A program made the position numbers and the translations under genes. From Limnohabitans sp. Bal53 (GTDB lineage Bacteria; Pseudomonadota; Gammaproteobacteria; Burkholderiales; Burkholderiaceae_C), in contig NZ_NESH01000005.1 in assembly GCF_003063355.1 (NCBI RefSeq), positions 1-64,000 of the forward strand: a DNA stretch of 64,000 bases. The letters run 5' to 3'. This document shows positions 1-7,625 of the stretch, piece by piece. A model generated the notes under the pieces. The model was not told the origin of the DNA. It did not search any database and saw only the letters and a list, made by a program, of their open reading frames with translations. The first letter of the stretch is position 1; every line of letters starts with the position of its first letter.

Positions 1-66
1 ATCATTTCCATGGTGATCACCTTCTATCTCTCCTGCTGAATATTTCAGCAGGTCAGTTGAACACCC

Positions 67-119
67 TGGTCAATTTTGAGTCGGCACTCCTAGGTTTAGA
101 TGGTCAGTTTTCGGTCGGC
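67..119. repeat. IS21-like terminal direct repeat pair (element remnant)
   Basis: Two 19-base units, TGGTCAATTTTGAGTCGGC (67-85) and TGGTCAGTTTTCGGTCGGC (101-119), differ at three positions and are spaced 34 bases apart. IS21-family elements carry several such related repeats near their ends, so this is probably the edge of an IS that continues left of the window or was lost. No transposase reading frame is visible. The remainder of 1-546 has only short, compositionally unconvincing frames on both strands, and I see no supported gene there. Confidence 0.35.
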
Positions 120-546
120 GGCAACACTAATGTCGCAAAATGCATGATCAAGTCCACTGCGTGACGTGCTTCGATGTCATTTCCAAGCGGGTAACGGTAA
201 GAGTTACGGTTGATCTCGAAAGTGAAAGCAATGGGCGGTTGTTTTTCGCGCCTGTGAGTTTGGTTTGTCGACGATTGGTCTCCAACGTCATCATTGTATT
301 TGTGATGGACTTTAAGCTGGGTTTGGGCATTGTGGTGTTTTGCATCACCCTTTTCAGGCTCTTCGTTGCACCACTTTGGACGGCGATGAAGCACTTTTTG
401 GTCTCAAGAAGCAGCCCAGCGTGGCGTGCAATATGAATTTCATAGGTATTAATTGACCTCAAGAGTAAGTTATATTGGCTTATATTGAAACAGCATTTAT
501 TTCTAAATAAGACAAAGCTCAACAAAATAAAGGCACAAATGTGAAA

Positions 547-1578
547 TCACACAAGCACGTCCAAATGCGCTGGCACAGTCCCCCAGCCTGTTGAAATAGT
601 TCGCGCCTGCTCAATCGCATCCACCGTGGCCAGCGCCGTGGCCTCGGCGGCCATCACGGTGAGCAGCATCAGGTCCACCGGACCGGCTTCTGTACCCGTG
701 GCCAAGGCAAATAAGGTGTCGCCATCCAGCGTGGTGTGGGCCGGGCGGATGCTGCGGGCCAGGCCGTCGTGCGCGCTCATGGCCAGGCGTTTGGCCTGGG
801 CTTTGGTGAGCGTCGCGTTGGTGGCGACCACACCAATCGTGGTGTTGGTGCCGGGCAGGGGGCGACTGCCGCGCTCGCCCGCCAGCAAGGCGCGTTGGGT
901 GTTCAGTAAATTTTTTCCATCGGACGTACGGGCTCCGGCCAGGACCTGACCTGTGGCCGGGTCGATCACATCGCCGACCGCGTTGCAAGCGACCAAGGCA
1001 CCTACCACCCACGGCCCCACGCGCACGCTGGCATTGCCGATGCCCCCTTTCATGCAGCGATCCAAGCCAAAGAGTTTGCCCACGCAGGCCCCTGCACCGG
1101 CACCCACATTGCCAGCAGCGGGTGGGGCCGTTGTGGCTGCTTGGCAGGCGGCGTAGCCTGCATCTGCGCCGGGTCGGGCTTGAGGGTCGTCGCCCGGACG
1201 CACCACGGGCAAATCAAACAACACGGCCGCTGGGACGATGGGCACCCGGCCGTAGCCGGTTTCAAAGCCGATGCCCTGCTCATCGAGCCAGCGCACCACA
1301 CCCGTGGCAGCGTCGAGCCCAAAGGCGCTGCCGCCGCTGAGCACCACGGCGTGCACTTTGTCGACCAGATTGGCCGGGTCCAGCAAATCGGTCTCGCGGG
1401 TGCCCGGGGCGGCCCCGCGCACATCCACCGCACCCACGGCACCACCGGGGGCCAGGACCACCGAGCAGCCCGTCAGCCGTTCGTTCAGAGTGAAGTGACC
1501 GACCTGCAGGCCAGGGACATCCACAATCGAGCCCGCAAGGGATTTGGAGGCGCTGTTTACAATTGTTTGAGATGCCAT
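547..1578 (-). CDS. P1 family (DmpA/BapA-like) N-terminal nucleophile peptidase
   Basis: A 343-residue protein of peptidase family S58/P1, which contains L-aminopeptidase/D-esterase DmpA and beta-peptidyl aminopeptidases. These enzymes self-cleave before a Ser or Thr that becomes the catalytic N-terminal nucleophile. The family landmarks are present: an N-terminal VPGLQVGHFT segment, VLSGGSAFGLDA around residue 80, a Gly/Ala-rich GNVGAGAGACVGK loop near 156-168, and PGTNTTIGVVATNA, where Thr246 is the likely nucleophile. The start is 44 bases from, and divergent to, a peptide-type ABC importer, so a role in trimming imported peptides or amides is plausible but inferred. Exact substrate unknown. 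Confidence 0.88.
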   Translation of the reverse strand: MASQTIVNSASKSLAGSIVDVPGLQVGHFTLNERLTGCSVVLAPGGAVGAVDVRGAAPGTRETDLLDPANLVDKVHAVVLSGGSAFGLDAATGVVRWLDEQGIGFETGYGRVPIVPAAVLFDLPVVRPGDDPQARPGADAGYAACQAATTAPPAAGNVGAGAGACVGKLFGLDRCMKGGIGNASVRVGPWVVGALVACNAVGDVIDPATGQVLAGARTSDGKNLLNTQRALLAGERGSRPLPGTNTTIGVVATNATLTKAQAKRLAMSAHDGLARSIRPAHTTLDGDTLFALATGTEAGPVDLMLLTVMAAEATALATVDAIEQARTISTGWGTVPAHLDVLV

Positions 1579-1622
1579 TGGAAACCCTGTTCATCGTTGC
1601 TCACAGACCCCAAGGATAGCGC

Positions 1623-2588
1623 GTGCCCCTGTTTTTTTTGAGAAGGCTGCTGAGCTTTGTGCTGACCCTGCTGGCCACATCGGTCGTGGTGTTTGCGGTG
1701 CTGGAGTTGCTGCCGGGCAATGCCGCACTGGTCATTTTGGGCGAAACGGCCACGCCCGAGTCGATTGCCGCAATGGAAGAAAAATTGGGCCTGAACCAGC
1801 CCGCGGCCACCCGTTACCTGAGCTGGATGGGCGGCATGCTCCAGGGTCAGACGGGCCTGAGCATTTCTTATGACACCCCCACCGCCCAATTGATGGCCGA
1901 GCGCATGCAGGTGACCCTGCCGCTGGCCGTGATGGCCATGGGCCTGACCGTAGCGCTGGCGCTGGCGATGGGCATTTACGCCGCTTCGCAGCAAAACAAG
2001 GCGGGCGATGTGGGCGTCATGACGCTCAGCCAACTGGGCCTGGCCTTGCCCAATTTCTGGCTGGCCATTCTTTTGATCTTGTTGTTTGCGGTGCACCTGG
2101 AGTGGGTGAGCGCGGGCGGTTTCCCAGGTTGGTCCGAGGACGATGGCGGCGGAGTGGGCGAGGGCATCAAGGCCTTGCTCTTGCCCGCCATGTCATTGGC
2201 GGCGGTGCAAACGGCTATTTTGACGCGGGTGACCCGCTCGGCCGTGCTTGACACCTTGCGCGAAGATTTTGTGCGCACGGCCCAGGCCAAAGGCCTGTCA
2301 CGCCGTCAGGTGCTGTGGGGCCATGTGCTGCGCAACGCCATGATTCCGGTGCTGACGGTGATGGGCTTGCAGTTTGGCAACTTGATCACCAGCGCCATCG
2401 TGATTGAGAACGTGTTTGTGCTGCCCGGCATTGGGCGGCTGATTTTTCAGGCCATTGCCAACCGCGACCTGATCGTGGTGCGCGATGTAGTCATGTTGCT
2501 GTCGGCGCTGGTCATCCTGATCAACTTTTGCATCGACGTGCTGTATGCGTGGATCGATCCACGCTTGAAGGCGGGCCATGCGGGATAA
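1623..2588 (+). CDS. Peptide-type ABC transporter permease, DppB-like
   Basis: A 321-residue inner-membrane permease of the DppB/OppB family, first gene of a five-gene importer operon. It begins with GTG; the opening MPLFFLRRLLSFVLTLLATS is the usual first membrane segment. The BPD_transp_1 region follows, with the EAA-loop-like stretch DTLREDFVRTAQAKGLSRRQ at about 205-225 that contacts the ATPase, and the conserved ending YAWIDPRLK. Its 3' end overlaps the next permease by 11 bases, indicating translational coupling. Substrate class (di/oligopeptide, opine, glutathione or nickel) cannot be resolved from sequence alone. Confidence 0.92.
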   Translation: MPLFFLRRLLSFVLTLLATSVVVFAVLELLPGNAALVILGETATPESIAAMEEKLGLNQPAATRYLSWMGGMLQGQTGLSISYDTPTAQLMAERMQVTLPLAVMAMGLTVALALAMGIYAASQQNKAGDVGVMTLSQLGLALPNFWLAILLILLFAVHLEWVSAGGFPGWSEDDGGGVGEGIKALLLPAMSLAAVQTAILTRVTRSAVLDTLREDFVRTAQAKGLSRRQVLWGHVLRNAMIPVLTVMGLQFGNLITSAIVIENVFVLPGIGRLIFQAIANRDLIVVRDVVMLLSALVILINFCIDVLYAWIDPRLKAGHAG

Positions 2589-3423
2589 CCACACGTTTTG
2601 GCGACGGGCCTTGCGCCACCCGAGTTTGGTGGCGGGTGGAGCCATGGTGCTGCTGATGGTGCTGTGCGCGGTGCTGTCTTTGTTTTGGTCACCTTACCCG
2701 GTGGGTGACATCGACATCCCCAACAAACTGGCCTCGCCCAGCGCAGCGCATTGGCTTGGCACCGACAGCCTGGGTCGCGACATCGGTTCTTTGCTTCTGG
2801 TGGGCAGTCAAAACTCTTTGCTGGTGGGTTTTATTGCCGTTGGTATTGGCTTGGGTGTGGGTGTCCCTTTGGGCTTGCTGGCCTCGGCGCGGCGCGGCTG
2901 GGTGGAAGAGGTCATCATGCGGGCTTCGGACTTCACCTTCGCCTTTCCGGCCTTGTTGTCGGCCATCATGCTCACGGCGATTTACGGGCCGGGCTTGGTG
3001 GTGAGCATTGTGGCCATTGGCATTTTCAACATCCCGGTGTTTGCCCGCATTTCGCGGGGCGCGGCCAACGCGGTCTGGGCGCGCGACTTCACCGCAGCTG
3101 CCCGCGCTGCAGGCCAGGGCCCGCTGGCCATCACACTGACGCATGTGCTGCCCAACATCGCCAGCGTGCTGATCGTGCAAGCCACCATCCAGTTCGCCAT
3201 CGCCATCTTGGCCGAGGCGGCTCTGTCTTATTTGGGTCTGGGCACGCAACCGCCGCAACCCAGTTGGGGCCGCATGCTCAACGAGGCGCAGTCGCAGATG
3301 TTCCAGGCCCCCATGCTGGCGGTGTATCCAGGCGCGGCCATCGCGTTGGCGGTGCTGGGGCTGAATTTGCTGGGCGATGGCTTGCGCGATGTGCTCGACC
3401 CCCGTTTGGCGCGACAAAGGTGA
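2578..3423 (+). CDS. Peptide-type ABC transporter permease, DppC-like
   Basis: A 281-residue second permease of the importer, DppC/OppC family. It has the characteristic N-terminal segment, the motif HWLGTDSLGRDIGSLLL near residues 58-74 typical of DppC proteins, several membrane helices, the RDFTAAARAAGQG coupling loop near 165-180 and the C-terminal DGLRDVLDPRL signature. It overlaps the upstream permease by 11 bases and is followed two bases later by the first ATPase gene. It would pair with the DppB-like subunit to form the transmembrane channel. Confidence 0.92.
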   Translation: MRDNHTFWRRALRHPSLVAGGAMVLLMVLCAVLSLFWSPYPVGDIDIPNKLASPSAAHWLGTDSLGRDIGSLLLVGSQNSLLVGFIAVGIGLGVGVPLGLLASARRGWVEEVIMRASDFTFAFPALLSAIMLTAIYGPGLVVSIVAIGIFNIPVFARISRGAANAVWARDFTAAARAAGQGPLAITLTHVLPNIASVLIVQATIQFAIAILAEAALSYLGLGTQPPQPSWGRMLNEAQSQMFQAPMLAVYPGAAIALAVLGLNLLGDGLRDVLDPRLARQR

Positions 3424-3425
3424 AC

Positions 3426-4430
3426 ATGAGCGATCTTTCAAGCGCCAAGCCTTTGCTGCAAGTCGATGATTTGCGCGTGAGCCTGCCCACGGCCCGGGGC
3501 TGGGCCCAGGCCCTGCGCGGCGTGTCTTGGCGCATGGAACGGGGCCAGACGGTGGGCCTGATTGGCGAGAGCGGCAGCGGCAAATCGCTCACGGCCTTGG
3601 CCCTGATGGGCTTGTTGCCCGAGCGCGCACGCGTGAGCGGGTCTATTGCGCTGCAAGGCCAAGAGCTGGTGGGTCTGGCCGAGCCACAGATGTGCCAGCT
3701 GCGCGGGGCCCGCATGGCCATGATCTTCCAGGAGCCGATGACGGCGCTCAACCCTTTGCACCCCATCTGGAAGCAGATCGCTGAGCCCTTGCGCCTGCAC
3801 CAACACATGAGCGCCAGCGCCGCCAAAGCCCGCGCCCTGCAACTGCTCGAACGCGTGCAGCTGCCCCGGGCGCGTGAGCGGTTGGAGGCGTATCCCCATG
3901 AGCTGTCGGGCGGGCAACGCCAGCGCGTGATGATCTCGATCGCGCTGGCTTGCAGCCCCGACTTGCTGATTGCCGATGAGCCCACCACCGCGCTGGATGT
4001 GACGGTGCAAAAAGAGGTGCTGGCGCTCATCCAACAACTGGTGCGCGAAGACGGCATGGGCTTGCTTTTGATCAGCCACGACCTGGGCCTGATGCAGGAC
4101 CAGGTGGAGCGTGTGATGGTGATGTACGGTGGGGCAGTGGTCGAAAGCGCGGCCACGCCCGAGCTGTTTGCGCACCGGGCGCACCCCTATACGCGGGGCT
4201 TGTTTGCGGCGCGTCCGCGTCTGGGCTTGGCACGCGGCACACGCTTGGCCACGATCCCCGGCAGCGTGCCCGAGTTGATGGATTTTCCGGCAGGTTGTGC
4301 GTTTGCGGATCGCTGCAGTTTGGCGGTTGACGATTGCCGCCACACACCGCCTCAAGCTGAAAGCATCGACCGCAAAACCCCTGGTGATGCGCCCCATGTG
4401 GTCAGTTGCCCGCGTTGGAGGCTGCCATGA
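3426..4430 (+). CDS. Peptide-type ABC transporter ATP-binding protein, DppD-like
   Basis: A 334-residue ATPase subunit. Visible motifs are Walker A GESGSGKS, the Q-loop MIFQEPMTALNP, the ABC signature LSGGQRQRVMIS, Walker B LLIADEPTTALD and the H-loop SHDLGL. The C-terminal oligopeptide-transporter extension with Cys residues (CAFADRCSLAVDDC) is typical of DppD-type ATPases, some of which bind a 4Fe-4S cluster. An open frame extends far upstream into dppC, but ATG 3426 directly after the preceding stop gives the family's normal N-terminus. Its stop overlaps the next start as ATGA. Confidence 0.92.
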   Translation: MSDLSSAKPLLQVDDLRVSLPTARGWAQALRGVSWRMERGQTVGLIGESGSGKSLTALALMGLLPERARVSGSIALQGQELVGLAEPQMCQLRGARMAMIFQEPMTALNPLHPIWKQIAEPLRLHQHMSASAAKARALQLLERVQLPRARERLEAYPHELSGGQRQRVMISIALACSPDLLIADEPTTALDVTVQKEVLALIQQLVREDGMGLLLISHDLGLMQDQVERVMVMYGGAVVESAATPELFAHRAHPYTRGLFAARPRLGLARGTRLATIPGSVPELMDFPAGCAFADRCSLAVDDCRHTPPQAESIDRKTPGDAPHVVSCPRWRLP

Positions 4431-5266
4431 ACGCGATGCCCATATCTGCACCGCTGCTGGAGGTGAAGCACTTGGGGCGGCGCTTTGCTTTGCCCCGCGC
4501 GGGTTTGTTCCAACCTGCAGGCGCTTTGCAGGCATTGTCGGACGTGAGCTTCACCCTGCAGCCGGGCAAAAGTTTGGGCATTGTGGGCGAGTCAGGGTCG
4601 GGCAAGTCCACGCTGGCGCGGCTGGTCATGGCCTTGGATACGCCCAGTGAAGGGCAGGTGCTTTTCAAAGGTGTGGACGTGCACCAGACCCACGGGCAAG
4701 CCTTGCGTCAGTTGCGCAGCGGTTTTCAGATGGTGTTTCAGGACCCGTATGGTTCGCTGGACCCGCGCCAAAAAGTGCTGGCCATCGTGACCGAGCCGAT
4801 ACGTACCTTGCAACCTGTTTCGGACAGCCGATCTGAATGGCACGACAGAGCTGCGCAAGCGATGAGCGAAGTCGGCCTGAGAACGGCAGACCTGGACAAA
4901 TACCCGCACGAGTTTTCGGGCGGTCAACGCCAGCGCATTGCGATTGCACGCGCCTTGATGACTCGCCCTGCCTTGATCGTGGCCGATGAGCCCGTGAGTG
5001 CGCTCGATGTGTCGGTGCAGGCCCAGGTTTTGAACCTGATGATGGACCTGCAAGACCGCTACGGCCTGAGTTATTTGTTCGTCAGCCACGATTTGGCAGT
5101 GGTCAATTTGATGTGCGACGATGTGCTGGTGTTGCAGTCAGGTCGTGTGGTTGAACAAGGATCCGCTGAGCATATTTTTAAGCAAGCCGCGCACCCTTAC
5201 ACTCGGGCTTTGTTGGCCGCCGTTCCAGGCCAGCCCCCTTCTTTTTTGACACAAGAGACCCCATGA
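4427..5266 (+). CDS. Peptide-type ABC transporter ATP-binding protein, DppF-like
   Basis: A 279-residue second ATPase of the heteromeric importer. It shows Walker A GESGSGKST, Q-loop MVFQDPYGSLDPRQ (the classic DppF/OppF sequence), signature FSGGQRQRIAIARAL, Walker B IVADEPVSALDVS and H-loop SHDLAVV. ATG 4427 overlaps the upstream stop in an ATGA arrangement and is preferred over an in-frame TTG 21 bases earlier. The gene ends in another ATGA overlap with the binding-protein gene, so all five genes appear translationally coupled. Confidence 0.92.
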   Translation: MNAMPISAPLLEVKHLGRRFALPRAGLFQPAGALQALSDVSFTLQPGKSLGIVGESGSGKSTLARLVMALDTPSEGQVLFKGVDVHQTHGQALRQLRSGFQMVFQDPYGSLDPRQKVLAIVTEPIRTLQPVSDSRSEWHDRAAQAMSEVGLRTADLDKYPHEFSGGQRQRIAIARALMTRPALIVADEPVSALDVSVQAQVLNLMMDLQDRYGLSYLFVSHDLAVVNLMCDDVLVLQSGRVVEQGSAEHIFKQAAHPYTRALLAAVPGQPPSFLTQETP

Positions 5267-6780
5267 AAAACAGTTCTTCCCTGACCCGCCGCTCCCTCGC
5301 TTTGACCTCAGCGGCCGTGTTGGTCGCCAGCTTGGTGGCAGCGCCTTTGCAAGCGCAAGCCCAGTCGCGCAAAGACACCGTTACGCTGGGCATGATCCTG
5401 GAGCCCACCAGCCTGGACCCGACCATGGCGCCGGCTGCCGCCATCGGTGAAGTGGTGCACTACAACATCTTGGAGGGCCTGACCAAAATCAACGTTGATG
5501 GCTCCATTACCCCCTTGCTGGCCGAGAGCTGGAAAATGGACGCCGACGGCAAGGCCTACACCTTCAAACTGCGCAAAGGCGTGAAGTTCTCCGATGGTGC
5601 GCCATTCGACGCTGCCGCTGTGAAATTCAGCTTCGAGCGGGCCAAAGACGCCAAGAGCACCAACAAGGCCAAAGGCGCAGTGTTCAACAACATCACCCAC
5701 ATCTCTACGCCTGATGCGCACACTGTGGTGCTGGTGCTGACCAACCCGGACGGCAATTTCTTGTTCCGCATGGGCGAGAACACCGCGGTCATCTTGCACC
5801 CGGACAGCGCGGCCAGCGCCGCTACCAAGCCCGTGGGCACAGGCCCCTACAAACTCGACAACTGGGCCAAAGGCACAGCGGTGACTCTGTCCAAGTGGGA
5901 TGGCTTTCGCGACGCCGCTTCTGTCAAAGTGAAGAAAGTCACCTTCCGCTTCATCAACGATTCGGCCGCCCAAGTGGCCGCCTTGTTGGCGGGCGACATC
6001 GACGGCATGCCGCGCTTTCAGTCGCCGCAAAGCCTGGCCCAGTTCCAGAAAGACAAGCGCTTTGTGGTGGAGATGGGCAGCACGGCCGGCAAGGGCATCA
6101 TGACCATCAACAACCGCAAAAAGCCGTTTGACGATGTGCGCGTGCGCCGTGCCCTGTCGCACGCGGTCGATAAAAAGGCTTTCATCGACGGTGTGTTTGA
6201 AGGCCTGGCCAAACCGATTGGCAGCCACATGGCCCCCACCGATGCGGGTTATGTGGAGTTGAGCAACACCTATGCCTACGACCCCGAAAAAGCCAAGGCC
6301 CTGCTCAAGGAAGCCGGGGTGCAAACCCCACTGAATGTGACCTTGACCTTGCCCCCTCCGCCTTACGCACGCAAGGGCGGCGAAATCTTGGCCGCGCAGC
6401 TGGCCAAGGTGGGCGTTGTGGCCAAAATTGAAAACGTCGAATGGGCGCAGTGGCTGGGCGGCACATTCAAGGGCAACTTTGATCTGACGGTGATCAACCA
6501 CGTCGAGCCCTTGGACTACATGGCTTATGCCAATCCGCAGTACTACTGGGGTTACGACAGCAAGGCTTTCCGCGACTTGGCGGCCAAACACGCGGCCACC
6601 ACTGGGGCCAAAGAGCGCACGCAGTTGTTTGGTGACATGCAGCGCATGATCGCCAAGGACGCCGTCAATGTGTTCTTGTTCAACGCGACCAACACAGCGG
6701 TTTACCGCAAAGGCCTCAAAGGCCTGTGGTCGAGCTCGCCGATTTTTGCAAACGACATGTCGGCAGTGTCTTGGCAATAA
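5263..6780 (+). CDS. Peptide-type ABC transporter substrate-binding protein (SBP family 5)
   Basis: A 505-residue periplasmic binding protein. The first 34 residues form a signal peptide with an Arg-Arg n-region, a hydrophobic core and an AQA-type cleavage site. The mature part has the SBP_bac_5 hallmarks: LGMILEPTSLDPTMAPA, YNILEGLTKINVDGSITPLLAESW and the KLRKGVKFSDGAPFDAAAVKFS signature region near 100-120. Unusually for such operons the binding protein is the last gene. It presumably delivers the ligand to the permease/ATPase complex encoded upstream; the ligand is unknown. Confidence 0.92.
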   Translation: MKNSSSLTRRSLALTSAAVLVASLVAAPLQAQAQSRKDTVTLGMILEPTSLDPTMAPAAAIGEVVHYNILEGLTKINVDGSITPLLAESWKMDADGKAYTFKLRKGVKFSDGAPFDAAAVKFSFERAKDAKSTNKAKGAVFNNITHISTPDAHTVVLVLTNPDGNFLFRMGENTAVILHPDSAASAATKPVGTGPYKLDNWAKGTAVTLSKWDGFRDAASVKVKKVTFRFINDSAAQVAALLAGDIDGMPRFQSPQSLAQFQKDKRFVVEMGSTAGKGIMTINNRKKPFDDVRVRRALSHAVDKKAFIDGVFEGLAKPIGSHMAPTDAGYVELSNTYAYDPEKAKALLKEAGVQTPLNVTLTLPPPPYARKGGEILAAQLAKVGVVAKIENVEWAQWLGGTFKGNFDLTVINHVEPLDYMAYANPQYYWGYDSKAFRDLAAKHAATTGAKERTQLFGDMQRMIAKDAVNVFLFNATNTAVYRKGLKGLWSSSPIFANDMSAVSWQ

Positions 6781-6817
6781 ATTGATGGGCAGCCCGAAAG
6801 TGCCCTCAAAAGCTTGC

Positions 6818-6823
6818 TATAAT
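6818..6823 (+). promoter_or_regulatory. -10 element of the tRNA-Arg promoter
   Basis: A perfect TATAAT lies 12 bases before the mature tRNA 5' end. No clear -35 hexamer is seen at 16-18 bases upstream, so only the -10 box is supported. Confidence 0.5.
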
Positions 6824-6835
6824 TCGATGCATGAT

Positions 6836-6912
6836 GCGGCTGTAGCTCAGCTGGATAGAGTACTTGGCTACGAACCAAGGGGTCGTGGGTTCGATTCCTG
6901 CCAGCCGCACCA
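6836..6912 (+). tRNA. tRNA-Arg (anticodon ACG)
   Basis: The 77-base cloverleaf has a seven-pair acceptor stem (GCGGCTG with CAGCCGC), a normal D arm, an anticodon stem TTGG/CCAA enclosing the loop CTACGAA with anticodon ACG at 6870-6872, a T arm containing GGTTCGATTCC, and an encoded ACCA end. ACG is read as ICG after deamination and decodes the CGU/CGC/CGA Arg codons. Confidence 0.97.
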
Positions 6913-6920
6913 AAAATTAG

Positions 6921-6950
6921 AAAGCCCACAACGCAAGTTGTGGGCTTTTT
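6921..6950 (+). terminator. Rho-independent terminator of tRNA-Arg
   Basis: A perfect 12-pair stem (AAAGCCCACAAC / GTTGTGGGCTTT) with a GCAA loop is followed by a T run, eight bases after the tRNA end. Confidence 0.9.
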
Positions 6951-7031
6951 CTATTTCCGCTCGCCAAAACATCGGTCTCCAAAACATTGCCATTTTGGCG
7001 GTCCATATTTTTTGCACTTGAACACCTGAAC

Positions 7032-7586
7032 ATGAGCAAAGCCTTCACCAAAGAGTCAGACGGCGACGATGACGAAGAGTTGGGTTTGCCGGCTTTGCCT
7101 GTGGGTGCGCGCAACTACATGACGCCAGGCGGCTACGCACGCCTCAGGGCCGAGCTGTTCACCCTGATCGACGACGAGCGACCCAAAGTGGTCGAGATCG
7201 TGCATTGGGCGGCCAGCAACGGAGATCGCTCAGAAAACGGTGATTACCTGTATGGCAAAAAACGTTTGCGCGAGATCGACCGCCGCATCCGCTTTTTGAC
7301 CAAGCGGCTGGAGATGGCTGAAGTGGTGGACCCTGCAGTGCACCACGGCAGCGACCAGGTGTTCTTTGGGGCCACCGTCACATACGCCGAGGCCTCAGAC
7401 ACAGAGCGCACCGTCACGATTTTGGGCATCGACGAGGCCGACAGTCTGCAAGGCCAAGTCAGCTGGGTCTCGCCGATTGCACGTACCTTGCTCAAGTCAC
7501 GCGAAGGCGATGAACTCAAGTTGCTCACACCCGCTGGCGTGATCGACATTGAGGTGCTGAAGGTGAGCTACCCGGCCGTACGCTGA
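7032..7586 (+). CDS. greB: Transcription elongation factor GreB
   Basis: A 184-residue GreA/GreB-family factor that inserts into the RNA polymerase secondary channel and stimulates cleavage of backtracked RNA. An acidic N-terminal leader (SDGDDDEELG) precedes the coiled coil; YMTPGGYARLRAELFTLIDDERP and ASNGDRSENGDYLYGKKRLREIDRRI are characteristic, with the acidic tip residues in NGDRSENGDY. The C-terminal FKBP-like domain includes ISWVSPIARTLL-type sequence. ATG 7032 gives the family's usual length. It converges on spoT, with only 39 bases between the stops. Confidence 0.95.
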   Translation: MSKAFTKESDGDDDEELGLPALPVGARNYMTPGGYARLRAELFTLIDDERPKVVEIVHWAASNGDRSENGDYLYGKKRLREIDRRIRFLTKRLEMAEVVDPAVHHGSDQVFFGATVTYAEASDTERTVTILGIDEADSLQGQVSWVSPIARTLLKSREGDELKLLTPAGVIDIEVLKVSYPAVR

Positions 7587-7625
7587 TCGGTGTTGATATC
7601 GTTCAGGCGCAAGCCGGGTTGAGAT

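Noticed and set aside
140..525. Overlapping frames of about 100 codons on both strands at the left edge
   Set aside because: None has family motifs, a ribosome site or plausible composition; more likely non-coding DNA beside an IS end.
2751..3425. Long N-terminal extension of the DppD-like ATPase
   Set aside because: The extension is an alternative frame of the dppC gene; ATG 3426 gives a normal ATPase.
5308..6777. 489-codon minus-strand frame opposite the peptide-binding protein
   Set aside because: Antisense of a gene with a clear signal peptide and SBP motifs.
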